Assembly: GCF_043641665.1 (NCBI RefSeq)
Contig: NC_092180.1
Location: 14,811,891 to 14,875,890 of the forward strand
Length of the DNA: 64,000 nucleotides
Direction: 5' to 3'
Source: Enoplosus armatus
Taxonomy: Eukaryota; Chordata; Actinopteri; Centrarchiformes; Enoplosidae
Every line of letters starts with the position of its first letter. The stretch's first letter is position 1. The position numbers and the translations under genes were made by a program. Positions 12,926 through 26,277 of this stretch are shown piece after piece. The notes under the pieces were generated by a model. The model did no database searches and had not been told where the DNA came from. It saw only the letters and a list, made by a program, of their open reading frames with translations.

Positions 12926-15374
12926 CGCATTCTCAAATCATTGCTATTTAATACAGAGGCCAATTATAATAATTTACTATGCAGTCGTACAACACAACCT
13001 AAACTGGTGTGTTATGTAAGCTCTAGGTGAAGTGCCTAAAAAAATAATGCCACCGTATTCCCACAGCTAGAGAACCAGATGTCTCCAGGCACTCACACAC
13101 AGACAGACTGACAGAGAGACAGGCTGTTTAGCAGCAACTCTCCCAGGCCTCAGCACACTGAGCACACCCTGTCCTGCTGGTGGACAAAAGGGGGGGGGGT
13201 GTCTCCATTGAAAAAGGTCTTCTTTTCTCTCCCATTACCCGTGCTATTCTCCCTCCCACAGAGGTCAGCGAATCGCCATCTTCATGGAGCTCCTCTGCAT
13301 CTGCCAGCTATAACTGCTCAGGGCCAGAGGCAGAGGAGAGCACCTCTCGCTCCCCCACATTTGCACCCAGGCCAAGAACAAATGGTGAGGGTGGGGGTGG
13401 GGGCTGGTGTAGGACGGGAGATAAATGTGTGTATGTGCGTGCGTATGGTTGGTGGGGCGGGCACGAGGTAAACACTGCTTGTAGGTGTGGAATGTCTGCT
13501 CTGTTCCTAGTAGGCCTAGAGCGCTATAGCTGTGGATGTGGGTGTCTGTCTCTGCCAGTGCTTGAACACATTAAGTTATGCAAAACCAGTACTCAACTCC
13601 AACAAACACACACATATATACAGTGTACACACACACACTGTCTCACCCCACCCTAATCCCTCCTCGCTGCTGTACAGGAGGCTTGGCCTTTGTGTTGCGT
13701 CTGGCCAGCTGGTTGCCTGAATCAGCATGTGCAGCTGTCTACTGTGACGAACACTACTCTACCACTACCAGGACACAGTGACTCTTCACTGCACTGCTAT
13801 GTTTTAATATGGCTGCCTGGCATTACTACAGCCATTTAAGCAGCCACTGACCTCAGGGGAGTTTACACAGGCTGAGAGCAGGTTGAGTTTTAGCTATAAC
13901 ACATATTGATGGCCTTTAACTAGTGTTTGAGAACCTTGGAGGGTAGCACTATAAGAACTAGACTCACAACTGGGGGAAGACCGAGCTCTTAAGTGTGAGT
14001 GGCCATTCAGTACTCTTGCCAATATGCCTCGTGATATATCGCTTTGTCTTTAATAGGTACGAGCATGGTGTGTAGGGCAGTGTCGTGAAAAAGCCCCAGT
14101 TTTATATAAGCGTTACAGTTCACTTTGATCTCTTCTCTTGCTCCACTGTTTATAAATCAGCCACACAAATATTTATGAGCGGAACGAGGAAAATGACTGG
14201 TCTGGTTTGTATCTCTGCCCTCCTTCCCTCCCTCCATACTGCGTTCCCTCCCTCTCCCTGTGGCTGATGCGTGGATGAGGCCACTGCAGACGCAGAGCGA
14301 GTGCATAGGCCCCAGGCCACATCCATCATATCTGTTCTGTCTCTGGCTATTGTGTGGCCCCAGAGAAGGCTGACCTAACCAAACCAAGTACGAGAAAAGA
14401 CAGCACATTTAGTATGATACCATAAAGAAAAACAAACATCAACGGCACAGGCAGACATGTATTACTGGTCACTGGTTTAACTTATATAAAATTATATGTA
14501 ATAGGTGAACTAGTACACAATAAAGAACACACCCATGCATGTCAATGCATACACGTACACACATGTGCATTCGTGCCCCTGACTAATGCATCACTAGTTC
14601 ATCAGTAACAAAGATCAATTAATTAATACAGCCATGTTCAATACATATTGCCTCTGCCTCCCTTTTAGCTCACCTATCTGTTTTTCTGCCTACAACACAC
14701 ACAATGGGACAGGCCCAGAGCTTCTGGATCCATATGCTTTAATTGCTCCCCCCAGCCCTGACCTCTGAACCAGATCACTCTGATATACAGCATCTCTATT
14801 AAATTGGGAAGTAGGTAAATATTCTTCTAATGACCCTCAGTTCTAGCGACACCATTGAAAATGGAGGGAAAAAAAAAATCAATCTTGTTTTTTTCCTTTT
14901 TGCCCTTCACTGACTCTATTAGTTCCCTTTTTTATCTGAGGGTTGTCTCCAAAATGTGGAGGGAGACCAAGCAGAATGGAGTGTCTACTCTCATTTTGAC
15001 AGGGCAATGGACTTTACTGAGATGCATTTCAGTAATGAGGAGATTACAAACCTATGCTCAGAAGGAAATATCTTTTGAACGGCATCTTGACTGTCCTTCA
15101 AGTTACACATGGGGTTTACTGAGCCAACATAAAAAAGTCAGACAACCTTTATCTAAACTGAACAGAATGTTGATCTGGCAATCTAGACTCCAGATAATTT
15201 AAAAGATAACGCCTTCAAGCGGGAAAGAGACAAACTTGACCAAATGTTACCCATCACGTAGCGCGGGTGCACAAAGAGATAGTGGTTTATGCAAGGCTAT
15301 GTGCATGCGTATGTGAGTGTGTGTGTGCACTGTACAGTAAAAGCTGATGAACTGTATGTGTGTGTCTGTGGACA

Positions 15375-15400
15375 GGGGGTGGGTGGGGGTAGAGAGGGGG
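15375..15400 (+). other. G-quadruplex motif
   Basis: Four G-runs (5, 3, 5 and 5) are separated by loops of 1, 1 and 6 bases, so the stretch fits the G3+N1-7 rule on the plus strand. This strand is the template for zfhx3 transcription, so the RNA would be C-rich. Confidence 0.6.
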
Positions 15401-16488
15401 TGGTAGTGGTGGACAGGCTTGTCGATCGATGCAGTGATTGGCAGTTAATGGCTTTTCCTGTTCTGCCTTGGTAACCCTGGCCTGATGGCTGTTGCTTCTG
15501 ATCAGAGATGGCAGATGGTGTTTGATTTTCGTATATAAACCCCTGACTTTGTGGAGATGGCTTCATCATGTTTAATGATTTAAAAGTTAAGTTGAATACT
15601 GGGAATACTCCAATGCTGGATCTCTCATCTAAAAAGCCCTAACCTTCCTTCCAGATGTAAGGACTGATCTCTCTTAACTACATGCACCACTCATGGTTAG
15701 CATTCTGCTATAAGCCACTCAACCCTTCAATGATAAATTATTAGAATGAAATTCACAACACATATGCTTTTCTCTATTTTATGTTATCCAGACATTTCAA
15801 TCTCAAGCTCTCACTATACAGGCTGCTCAGTCACAAACTAGCTCCTGATCTAATATGGCCACTCAAAGAATCAAAAATCCCCTGAGATCAAAGATAATCC
15901 TAAATACCAAAAGATCTATCACCAAATTGTTCCATCCTTTTCACCCAACCTGTCGTTAATGAAAGCACAGACTAGAAACGGCTCCTAGGAAAAAGGAGAA
16001 AAAGTTGTAAATTGAGGAAAATTGAATGATAAGCTCCATTTGATGTGTAAGAGAAGATGGTAGGAAACCAGAGTACAAACAGCAGGTCCTGAAATCTCAG
16101 ATTTTCATGTAATTTCATGTTCTGAAGGGTTTCGCTCCTCACTCAACCAGTTCCAACTGCTTAAGGCTTAAGTATATGGTTTTAAGTCTATTTAATATCC
16201 CATAACTCCAGACATTTTGACATTTCATCTCCCCAGAAGTTCAAAAGGAGCTGATTGAAAAAAACGAGGAGATGAAACTATCTGAATTAGGAAGACCAAA
16301 CAGGCTTTGTATTTCTGATAACTACAGTAAGTTGTGAATACATTAGAAAACATAGTACTCAAATTGAAACACAGGGGTCATATCCTCCCTGAAAAAAAAA
16401 AAAAAGAAGTCCTCTGTGAAATGGTGAGTTGTGTCTGAACATTGAGATCACAAAAGCACAGTTTTGTTGGTGTGTATGAGGGATAATA

Positions 16489-16552
16489 ATGATGATGATG
16501 ATGATGATGTGTGTGTGGCAGATATATGAGGGAGAGGGAGGGAGAGAGAGAC

Positions 16553-16595
<43 letters not shown>
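16489..16595. repeat. compound (GAT)n - (GA)n microsatellite
   Basis: About seven GAT units (16489-16510), then a GT patch, then imperfect GA repeats (16529-16595). Confidence 0.92.
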
Positions 16596-19500
16596 TATTT
16601 AGGTCATACTGGGACTCACAACTGCAAAATGAATACGCCCTCACTCCTGAAACATCAACAAATAATAAAATACTTTGCTTTACAGAACTCTCTCTCACCC
16701 CACGCCTCTCAGCATGCAAATTAATACATTGATCATTTGAATAATAATTTGCATTCAAGATCTCACAATTTCATGTTCAAACTTCAACGGCTCCCAGAGT
16801 TCTCATTTAAACAGTAGCTGCACAGACAGCCCTTATGGTTCAAATTATTTCAACATGACTATTCCAACCTAACAAGCATAAATTAAGGAAATTCCTGTCT
16901 AGTGACAGCGATAGGCCATCTGAAGGAAGGATCCAAGTTTGAATTATTCAGCAGTCCTTAATTTTAGGACTAGTGTTGATTGAATGTGGTGACATTATAA
17001 AAAAGAGTTTGTGGGGCTGGCAAGGACGGCAGTGAGGGATGACAGTATATGATCTGGGTGTGAGCCTAAGAGTTCAGTGGCTATGGAGACTTCCTCTGCT
17101 GTCTGTGTCTCTGAAGAGATCTCAGAGAGGAAAGAAGCCTCTGTAAATCAACATGGGATTGAAAAGGACTTCACAAATGTGTGAAACTGCTTACACTGAA
17201 CAAAAGCCTGCACTTCAGTCCCTTGCTTTCACCAGCTTTGGCTAGTAAAAGAAAAACGTCAGACAGTGTGACCCTGAGGTTTAGCCACATAAACGAAGCA
17301 GGGTGAGGTGAAGGTGAGCACGGAGATGATATGTTGGGGTGTGGCTTAAAGGCACAGTAGTTAAACTTTTTTTTTTTCTTTCTAACGCCACTCTGTCTAT
17401 TCTGGGCATCAGTTTGTCATGAAGGAATGTGGAGGCCATAAAGTATCGGTGCCCTTGAGAAGCTGAAGAGCATTCTTGTCCCCAACTCTTAAAGCTGTCT
17501 CTCCCTCTTTCACTCACTATCACTTTCCCCAACTCACTCCCCCTCGCTCTTATTCCAGCAGTAAGTTTAAAGTAGAACACAGGTGTAGAAGACGGCACCC
17601 GTGGGAAAGATAACATTTGGGAACATTCCTGAGGTTAAAAAAGAAGGGTTTTTTTCTGATATTCTTCATCTGGGGAACTATGTAATTGCTTTGGTTCCAT
17701 GACTATGCCTTTGTCCCCTTTGAGCCTCCACCCCGCACTCCCCATCGCTACCTCTTACATCACTAGCTAGTCATTTCCATATTACAATTTAAACAAGAGA
17801 TTCTATTCTCTGCTTGTTTTTTTCATTTTCATCTTTCCATTTTATCCATCTTTTGTATTCAAGAATAAAAGGCATGATGAGAAAACAAGGTGCAAAATGA
17901 TCTTTTCCAGGGACCCCAATAAAAACCGCATGACACCCTGGGCTGTACCGCTTAATTACAAAAGGATGAAATCTTTTCTTCTACATCTGGAGAAAACATT
18001 GTCTGCATAACACTGATAGATTTACAGCTCCCAGTTCTAACCCTGAACTCCAGCACACAGCAATTAGGCAAAACATGGATGGACAACCAGTGCCATGAAG
18101 TTCAGGAAGAGACGGCTATTCTCTCTTGGCACCATAGAAAAGGCCTCTGAGGCCCCACTGTTTCAAATAAAAATCCTACTCAGAAAATGGTCCTCAGGAA
18201 ACTGGTGGATGGTTAATTTTTACTCTTGATAGTGGTCACAGAGAGGTGAGGCAGACTTTTCACTGCACAGAGAACTTCACATCAGATTTTGTGCTACATA
18301 ACCCATCCAAAATAGACTGCTTTGAGAACAGCATGGTTGCAAGCATCAGCATCTCTCTGACCCATCACTAACAACAAACAGCCAATGAAATCCAGGCGAG
18401 AAATTGCTGAAGTTCTGCAATCCAACAGTAATCGATGCACCACAAAATGAAAAGACCTTAGGGGCAGATTTGTTAAAACAAAGAAAAACCTAAGTAAAAC
18501 AAAGGCAGTGCATGCTCTGTGCACTTAGGAGCAATTTAAATGGCTGCAGTACTGTAAATCAAGCATGGGTCTGAATCCAGCTGCCTTCCAACAAACAACA
18601 AAGCTAACAGGTTGAGCAATTATGTTGAGCTGGCCAATGCACTACATGTTGTACTGAGAAACTAGATTAGAACTAAATTATAAATACATGTACATAGAAT
18701 GACTTAATGCTGCTTATAATAATGTGTTTAGCTATTTAAACATAATTTTGGACTTACAAATGGAAGATTACAAATCAAGGGGAATGAAACAACAGCCAGG
18801 GCCATATAACCATCATTTTGTAAAATGTATCTGTCCCATGACTCTACTTTGTAGGCCAAACCCAAACAAAATAGAGGTCCATGTGTGCTCATCCTGGCAC
18901 CTAGGACCTCCTCCCCTCTCCTCTCCCCTCTTCTGTCTCTTCACCTACCTTGCTTTCATGTACAGCTCCACTGAACACAGACCTGAGCTGAGTAGTTCTG
19001 TGGCCCTGACCACTCGGAGGCCATTAATCTGGTGGCTTAGCCACTGATGTATTGATGGCAAAGAGCCCGTAAGCCTGCCTGCCTCACTCTCTCCATCCCT
19101 TCAGCTTAGGAGCTACATAGATTCACGGGAGCCTACATCTGGCCTCATCAAAGCAGTGTTTACCTGTGAATTGCTACTGTTAGTCTTTCAGGTGCGGTGG
19201 CTAAATGTCGGCAGATGTATTGACCAGTTGGGTAAAAAGATCTGTGAGACACTTCATTCAAGCCATGATAGCCACACAGTATGTTTGCATCCAAGTATAT
19301 GAGTAGCTAAGTCTGATTTCTTTCAGTGTTTCACACCACGTGCAGCCGCTTTCATCTTACAAGTAACACTACAAGAAATAGAGCTTACATTAAGGTGCTC
19401 CGTAGACCAGTAAAATCCCTAAATTAGTGGTAGTAAGAGTATTAGCATTAGTGCTACAACATTAATATTTCTTGTGAGCCTATAGGACACCACAAATAAT

Positions 19501-20149
19501 TACAAATAGTAACTTGACCCTCAAACACATGTAAAGTTAGTTATTAGGAAAAGATGAAAAGGCCTTTATCAGTCACTTCAATGTGGGTATTCATAGTTCA
19601 TGTAAATATAATGAGTCACTCTACATGACAACTAATTTTACTCCAGTTTGACTACCAAAGTTCAGAGGAAATTGAAAGATGCTGATTACATGAATCATAA
19701 ACAGGTCTTTTTGAAGACAAGGCAAAAGGAATACGATCTCTCTGGCATCTTTGCAGTGGGGGTGGTAAAAAGACAGGACCATGACTGATATGTTTGTAAT
19801 ATCATCTTGATATTAGAGGCAGGCAGAGCCAAAGTATAGCACAGATTAGATACAGAGACCCAAGTTTCTCCAAGATATAATTGTCCTCTCAATAATGCCC
19901 CCATCTCCCACAATCACTTTCAAGGGAAGAACTTTATTTTAACGTTTGTCATAATTACAAAATTTTAAGACAAGTTTAAGCGTGGAAAGCTTTATGTGTC
20001 CTCTTTTTTATGGGAGCTTGATTTAACAAGAGAATCAGTGTGTTGACAATAACATTAACAGTACTTTGCTCTTAAGTGAGGAGCAAGGAACTTCTAACAA
20101 GTTACAGCTACATTCAGGAACATTTCCGTCTTGTGCCTTTTCACACATG

Positions 20150-20325
20150 CCATGGCAATGCCAGAATAGATGGGGCAAGGGACAGTCCAACAGATGGCGG
20201 TACCGCAACACTTACGTATGTCAACCACCATAAAATTCAATAGAAGAAGAAGATGGGGCAGGGTCTGATGTACGTGTACGGCGCGGAAGACAACTCTTGG
20301 ACAACCTGGTGCCAAGAGTTGTACA
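20150..20325. mobile_element. possible transposon-derived patch
   Basis: The segment has several CpGs in otherwise CpG-poor intron (taccgcaaca, acttacgtatg, gtacgtgtacggcgcgg). It also has an accaccataaaattcaata segment followed by AAG repeats, resembling dispersed repeat families often seen in fish genomes. It contains one perfect stem-loop. I see no transposase, terminal inverted repeat pair or target duplication, so the boundaries are guesses. Confidence 0.3.
20290..20322. repeat. perfect 11-bp inverted repeat (hairpin)
   Basis: acaactcttgg (20290-20300) pairs perfectly with ccaagagttgt (20312-20322) around an 11-base loop. Confidence 0.85.
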
Positions 20326-20332
20326 TTGGCAG

Positions 20333-20359
20333 ATTACAGATTACAATGTAATCTGTAAT
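20333..20359. repeat. perfect 27-base palindrome
   Basis: attacagattaca (20333-20345) and tgtaatctgtaat (20347-20359) are exact reverse complements around a single A, lying ten bases after the preceding hairpin. Confidence 0.9.
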
Positions 20360-21106
20360 GTACAGATTCCTGGTCCCATTCACATCATGTGACCCCATGC
20401 AGGAAATGCTCCTGAACATCAGGTATAGACTGCAGGTGTGAGTAATTATGAGGTGGGACAAAAAAACAACTTAATGTAGATAGAAGCAGAGTGATGGAAC
20501 TGTCTCTTGACTGCAAAAAGGGGGAATCTGCTGGGAGGCACAAACTGTATATCTACACCATACATCACAGCCTGTAGTGACAAAACCACTCACTATACAC
20601 TATATACAAATATCTGGAATAAACTGAAATAAGCATGCCTCCTATTCCTTCACTTCCTCAAACACCAATCTACTTTTTCTGTTGATCAGGCTGGAGATAA
20701 ACGGATCGGCAGCTAACTTGCACATTAGCAGGAGCGTGCTCTGCTTCTCTTGTCCAAAAACAAAAAGATCTCATCAAAACAAACAATCATTAACACAATG
20801 ACCAAGGATCTCCAACTCCCAGCTGATAATGTAACACATCATCTCCATCCTTTCTCTAATCCTCCTATGGCTCTGTGTGATGGAACACAGAGAATGCATC
20901 TCTATCTCCACCACAGACCCGGGATGGAGAACCTGGTCTGTAATGCACTGGGCCCTTTTAACTCTGGCAATTGCGGTAAACAGCCATTGAAAAAAATCTG
21001 GGAAAAGTCCAGCCTCCCCTGTCTAAGCAGCTTTCTGCTTTCCCTCTTTCACTCTCTTTCACTGTCACTTTTAAAGCCACAGTAGGGCAGTTGCACATAC
21101 AAGCAC

Positions 21107-21145
21107 CAGCAGCAGCAACTGCAGCAGCAGCAGCAGCAGCAGCAG
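21107..21145. repeat. (CAG)n trinucleotide repeat, interrupted
   Basis: Three CAG units, a caact interruption and then eight CAG units. In the zfhx3 pre-mRNA this reads CUG. Confidence 0.92.
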
Positions 21146-21629
21146 CTGTGCCACGGGTCAAAGCCCGACCCTTTCCCCAGCCTGCTCAAGGGGTGGGAGC
21201 TCGAAGAGTTGTGAAATTCTTGCACACTGCCAAACACTAAGCCCTACTAGCCCCCCTTACTTTGCCTGACAGCCCCTCTCTCCAATCCACCCTTATTTTC
21301 TGTTGTATGCCACTCCTTCCTCGTTCCACCCACCACTCACAGTAACTGAGATCTGTTTGAGGTAAGAGACTGGAGTTCAACACCCTGCAGGCAACTACTG
21401 ACACAAAGAGGGTAACCGGGGTTCAGGATCATAGCTGTGTTGACTGAGGAGGTGTTACAGGGGCCCACACAGAATTTAAATACTTCCTTAGTGTGATGTT
21501 ATGCCTTTGATTGCATGTACATCACGTGTACCAAATCATATTATGAGAACTTCTCTATGAACAATTAAAATGATACATTTCATGAGCTCTATGTTGTCAT
21601 CTGCTGGCACTTTAGATTACAAGATTGCT

Positions 21630-21631
<2 letters not shown>

Positions 21632-21664
<33 letters not shown>

Positions 21665-21674
21665 TGTCTGTCTG
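21632..21674. repeat. (TG)n - (TCTG)n microsatellite
   Basis: About 15 TG units followed by three TCTG units. Confidence 0.93.
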
Positions 21675-24600
21675 TTTGTGTGTGCATTCACACGCTTGTG
21701 CATGTGAAAGGAGAGAATGGGCTGTCTCCCAGGATGTGCAGCGAGCGCTTTATTAGAGCGGTAGTACCAGTAAATCAGAGCTCAGCTCTTCCTGGAACTG
21801 CTGCAACCTTTCCCACTGAGCACTATTACTGAACAATCATAGGCTAGCCATGATAATTAGCAGAGTATCTATCCTTCCAACCCTCCTGTCGCCCCCCCAC
21901 CCCCTCTCTCCTGTCTGTCTCTCCATCCTCCTCCTACGCCTCCTCTTCTTAGAAATGTCTGGTGGGTGAGTGGGTAAGGCCAGGCGCCCACTACACATCA
22001 TTTTGCCACAGGACATCTCACAATACCTGCCGTAATTTCTGTCTTGACATTGGCTAGAGTGACAACTCATTTGCCCACACTACCACCAAAAAATATCAAG
22101 CACGACTGGGACATCCTAGAAATGTTTAGGAGCTTGGGAGAGGAATTAAACATGGAAGTGCTGACCCTGTCACAGTGGCGAGGGGCAACAAGATCCTGTC
22201 CTAATAATCCTAATAATCCTGTCGATGTGCAAAAATCTGAAAACTCATCTGGGATGCCAAAATCAGCCATCCTGTCATCTAGTGGGCATTTGGTCTAAGT
22301 CTCAGTCAGCAGGACTGATCTCCTGCATGAGTCCAAAATACAATTTATAGCTTCATTTGATTATTAAACTGCATTTTTTTTTTACACCTGGAATACAACT
22401 ATAACCTATTTGTTATTATACCCCAACTACAAACTACTGTATAGTCCAAGACGATTGGAATCAATCCTGGTAGTTATGATGATTAATGGGGAGAGGTCAT
22501 CACGGCTTGCATTCCTGAGTCTGAGAAGTCAGTGCTTCTGCTGAGTAGGATCATCAGTGAAACACCTTAATGCCTTTTCATGTAACCACTAATCCCTTCA
22601 TTTACATTAATACCTCTTTTCCTCTATTATGTTTCATTGTGATTATTTGCTCTCCGCAGAGTGTAGACATTTTCTTTCTGCAGTGTTCACTGATTCATTT
22701 GGATTGCACTGAAGAGTAAAATAAGAGCAGTAATACATCCAAGATACAGATGTATTGTGTTCGTTAATGGGCCAGCTGCTGGGCTCCACTTAACACTATG
22801 TTAGTACAGTTAAAAGTGCAGAACATATGATCAAAAGCCTTGTTTCTCAGACAGTGGACGTGACTGTGTGTGTAAGGCAGAGAGAGAGATAGGTGAAAAG
22901 TTTGTACAGTTATGTGAGTGCTCAATAGAGCGGGACAAGGACAGAGGGAGGGGTGTCAGGACTTTCTTGGTTAAAGATTCCCCATCTGATAGTGACGGCA
23001 CTTTCTCCCTTTCTTTCCATGGCCAAGCGGCATCTGGAGTGGATTTTGTGCTAGCAGACACCGAGGAACATGATTACATTCGGCTAACTGCGCTCTAAAC
23101 TGATTATGCATGTGCCAAGCTAATGGACTACATTTGCAAGAGGAAAAATAACATCCAATCAATCTCAATTACCGCCGATTGCACCGGCCCCCGAGACAAG
23201 GAAGGTAGCCAGCTAACCCCCCATGCTCCTCCCCTTTCCCCCAACCGTTGACTGGAAGCTGAGGCCTGTGGCTGGGCCTGGTTAGGCCCCACCCATTCTG
23301 TCTAGCCAGGGCAGCCAAGGCCTGGGAGCTGGATTAGTTCCACTCATCTCACCTCCACACTAACACATAGCCCAGTCCTGAGGCTTACTGCTAGTGGTAT
23401 AAGGGCTATCATATTCACATATTATGTACGTGGCTAAATGTAAAATGACAATGGAATCTGGGTTTGTTGAATATGAAGAGAGAGACTTAGGGGAGAGCTA
23501 CATATTCTAAAAACATACAGTACACTAACGTTTGGGTTATTTGGATACTGCAACAGAACCCATCTGTTTGTGTTTAGGAGTGACCATTCCCGGAGCGGAT
23601 GAGTGACCATCATGCTATCATCAGAGCCACTTAAAACCTGATGGTCCATGGGAAAAAGTGAAGGTGAAAGTTAGCTTCAGAGCACAGGGGTGTGTTGGCA
23701 GAACACACAATGCTCAGAATGGGTATCTCTCAACTGAGAACACAGCACACAGGGGAAGACAGCACCACCCCCCACTGTGTGGTGGTCAGTGCGGTTAGGA
23801 TGACTTGCTGGATCTTTCTGTGGTCTTTTGGAACATTCCAATACATGGGGTGGTGGGGGTGATATTTTTAGAAAGCCCTAATATGGGCCGCATACCACAG
23901 ACTCTCAAATTATCCCATCCAGCTTAGCCCTCAGTTTAAACCTTCCTTTTTAATTCCAGTAATTACAGGCTCCAATTTATATGGAGCTGTGCACACAAAG
24001 GGCCTGTTTAATGCAAACCAGTGTGATTTGGGTGAAGTGTCCCAAGCATCTCCCACATCTTACAGCCTGTTTATGCTGACTTGATGATTTATTTTCTCCC
24101 CAAAAAGGTTAAAAATGGTGCTATTTGCATCGGATTTCTTTGGGGAGGAATAAATGAATGGTGATTTTTCTTTTTTCGTCTTTGCATAATATACCAAGTT
24201 AGGTTTACAGGCTTGTGGGCCACTGTGGGTTTCTGCCTGTCAGTATCTCTACCAGGACAGTAAATCGAACGTGGTACGAAGACTGTGACATTGTCAAGTG
24301 GGGAGTCAGTGCTGCAAAGAGGCCTCACAACCATGTACTTGTTGTCCGCTAATCACATTTGTGAGTCATAAAATATTGTAATACTTCCTGTCAGCTCATG
24401 AACATCTCTGTTTTTGAGTAGTGTCTGGGATGAGGAGAGCTTATGAGGACCGCAGTGTTCTTGGGTTGAGAGAGCAGGTAATTTCTGGACAAATGCACAC
24501 ACTCTTACTGGGAAGATCAATTGGTTTTAAGAAATATGGAGCCATTTTAAGAGGCTTAAGTCATAAAAAATGATCATGCCTGGATGTGTTGTACATATTT

Positions 24601-26277
24601 AATCCCCCACAGCCTGAGCAGCAGTATGACATATGTCTCTTCTCTCTTAAAAACTCGCACAGAAAAAAAATGTGTTTCTCTTTTGCCTTTTGGGCTCACA
24701 GCAAAGTGTAAAGCACAAAGATAATGTAACATAAATTGTACCCTATCCTACGGGACAAAACAAGTCTCTCCCTCCAGAAGGTGTAAGGAAGAGACAGAGT
24801 ATGCCAGAGCCTGTCTATTTTGGTCTAATGTGAGACTATCATTGGAATGTGAGCCAGTAAGTCCAGGAGCTAAGGCCAGGAGAGGATGACACGAGGATAT
24901 CTTGCTATGATTTTCTGCTGTCTCACAACTGACTCAACACATTCGCAGATTACGTTGCATATTTGCATTTGTATGTATCTATAAATACCCTGTGCATCTG
25001 AAAATGTTCCTGTGGTCTTCTCACTTGTCCTGGTGAAAATCATAGACTGACAAGCCAAACTATATTCTCCTGTGTCCCCTGGCCCCTTTAACGGCTGAAA
25101 ATGTATTTCTCTCTTTTACTGTTAATTCAGCACAAACGTCTTGTGGACAGGAACCGTGTCTGTCGTGTCAGTGGCTCTGAGGAACCATTCATAATGCTTT
25201 TTATATTCTATTTTAAAATAGATAGCCTTTTTGAAGGGGTTTAAAACACAATTCTTGAAGCAGCACATTTTTCACATGCCTTTTAATGCCTCCTTTCCAA
25301 AAGACATAATACTATAACACACTAAGATATCAATATAAAAGTGTCAAGCAATAGAATTGTTTAAATAGTTTTCCCTTGACAATGGAGTGGAGTGAAAGGC
25401 AACATCTACTAGGAGACAGTGCACATTACAGTATTATATGTTCTGTTGGTGTGTATGTAGTGTAGGCTTACAGGGAGTATGTGATGTCAGCGTTTGTATG
25501 TGTGTTTGCGTGCGCAGCTATGCCAGTTTGGGTTAAGCGCAGAGTGGCCGAAGCCGCAGACACACAGGATAGGTACCTAAGTGGAATCAGGCCTGTTAGA
25601 TTTATGGCCATTTGTTCGGAGAGTGTTCATCCATTGGCTATTATGGAATGATTAGAGGAGAAGGTGAAGCTCCAAGTCCAGCAAAAATCAATACGGCTGT
25701 CGAGAACGATTCAGCCTTTCCCGCTCCGAGGAGTATTAGCACCAAACCTCTGTCTCCTCACACTTCTTCATTCGTCTCCAAGTGATTCACCCCTAAGCCT
25801 CCAAACCTGTTTCCCCTGCCATGTTCTTCTCATGGCAGCAGTGTGGCCATGCTTGTATATGACTACTGGGAAGGCAAGAGTGACACAACAAAGCTATCAT
25901 TCATGCCTTGGGAGAGCAGCTAGTTTAGTGGTGTGGGCTGCACTAGAACATTTACTGTGTCTTGTGGAGTATCAGGTTTGCAAGGAGAGGATTAAGGACA
26001 TATTTCGCCATTTGTGTGAAACTCATCAAAGTTCAACTGAATAATAAAATACATGACAAATATGACTCAAACGTACTACTTCTCCTCAAACAGCGCAATA
26101 ATATAGACAGCATTAACATATCGTAGGTTGGCTATAGTGCTGCATGCATTGATTATAAATGTTTCCAGACCCGTCCTGCCAGTTATGTATATATTCAGAA
26201 ATGATGTGAAAATTGTCATACACTGTCATGACAAGGTTGAGTGGTGGGTGTGAAAAAGGAGCTTGAGGACCACTAAC

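Larger units (their letters stand above)
1691..26277 (-). other. zfhx3: intron 4 of zfhx3 (24.6 kb)
   Basis: The donor is gttagt at 26277 and the acceptor tcccacag ends at 1691. I see no convincing exon inside. It holds microsatellites: GA near the acceptor, CA at 5634-5690, TG at 5914-5942, GAT/GA at 16489-16595, CAG at 21107-21145 and TG/TCTG at 21632-21674. It also has a 16-base A run (12910-12925), a G-quadruplex-type motif (15375-15400), a hairpin and palindrome pair (20290-20359) and a possible transposon-derived patch (about 20150-20325). AT-rich motif-dense blocks around 10800-11060, 12420-12560 and 23930-24120 could be regulatory. The remaining stretches appear to be ordinary unique intron. 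Open frames of up to 158 codons (13180-13656, plus strand) lack any recognisable domain. Confidence 0.85.

Noticed and set aside
12900..12930. Poly-A run as a retroposon or processed pseudogene tail
   Set aside because: No upstream retrocopy body, polyadenylation signal or flanking duplication was seen.
13180..13656. 158-codon plus-strand open frame in intron 4
   Set aside because: Low-complexity glycine and serine stretches with no recognisable domain or splice context. A chance frame is the simplest explanation.
14855..15202. 115-codon plus-strand open frame
   Set aside because: No family resemblance. It begins in a poly-A/poly-T patch and is ordinary intron by composition.
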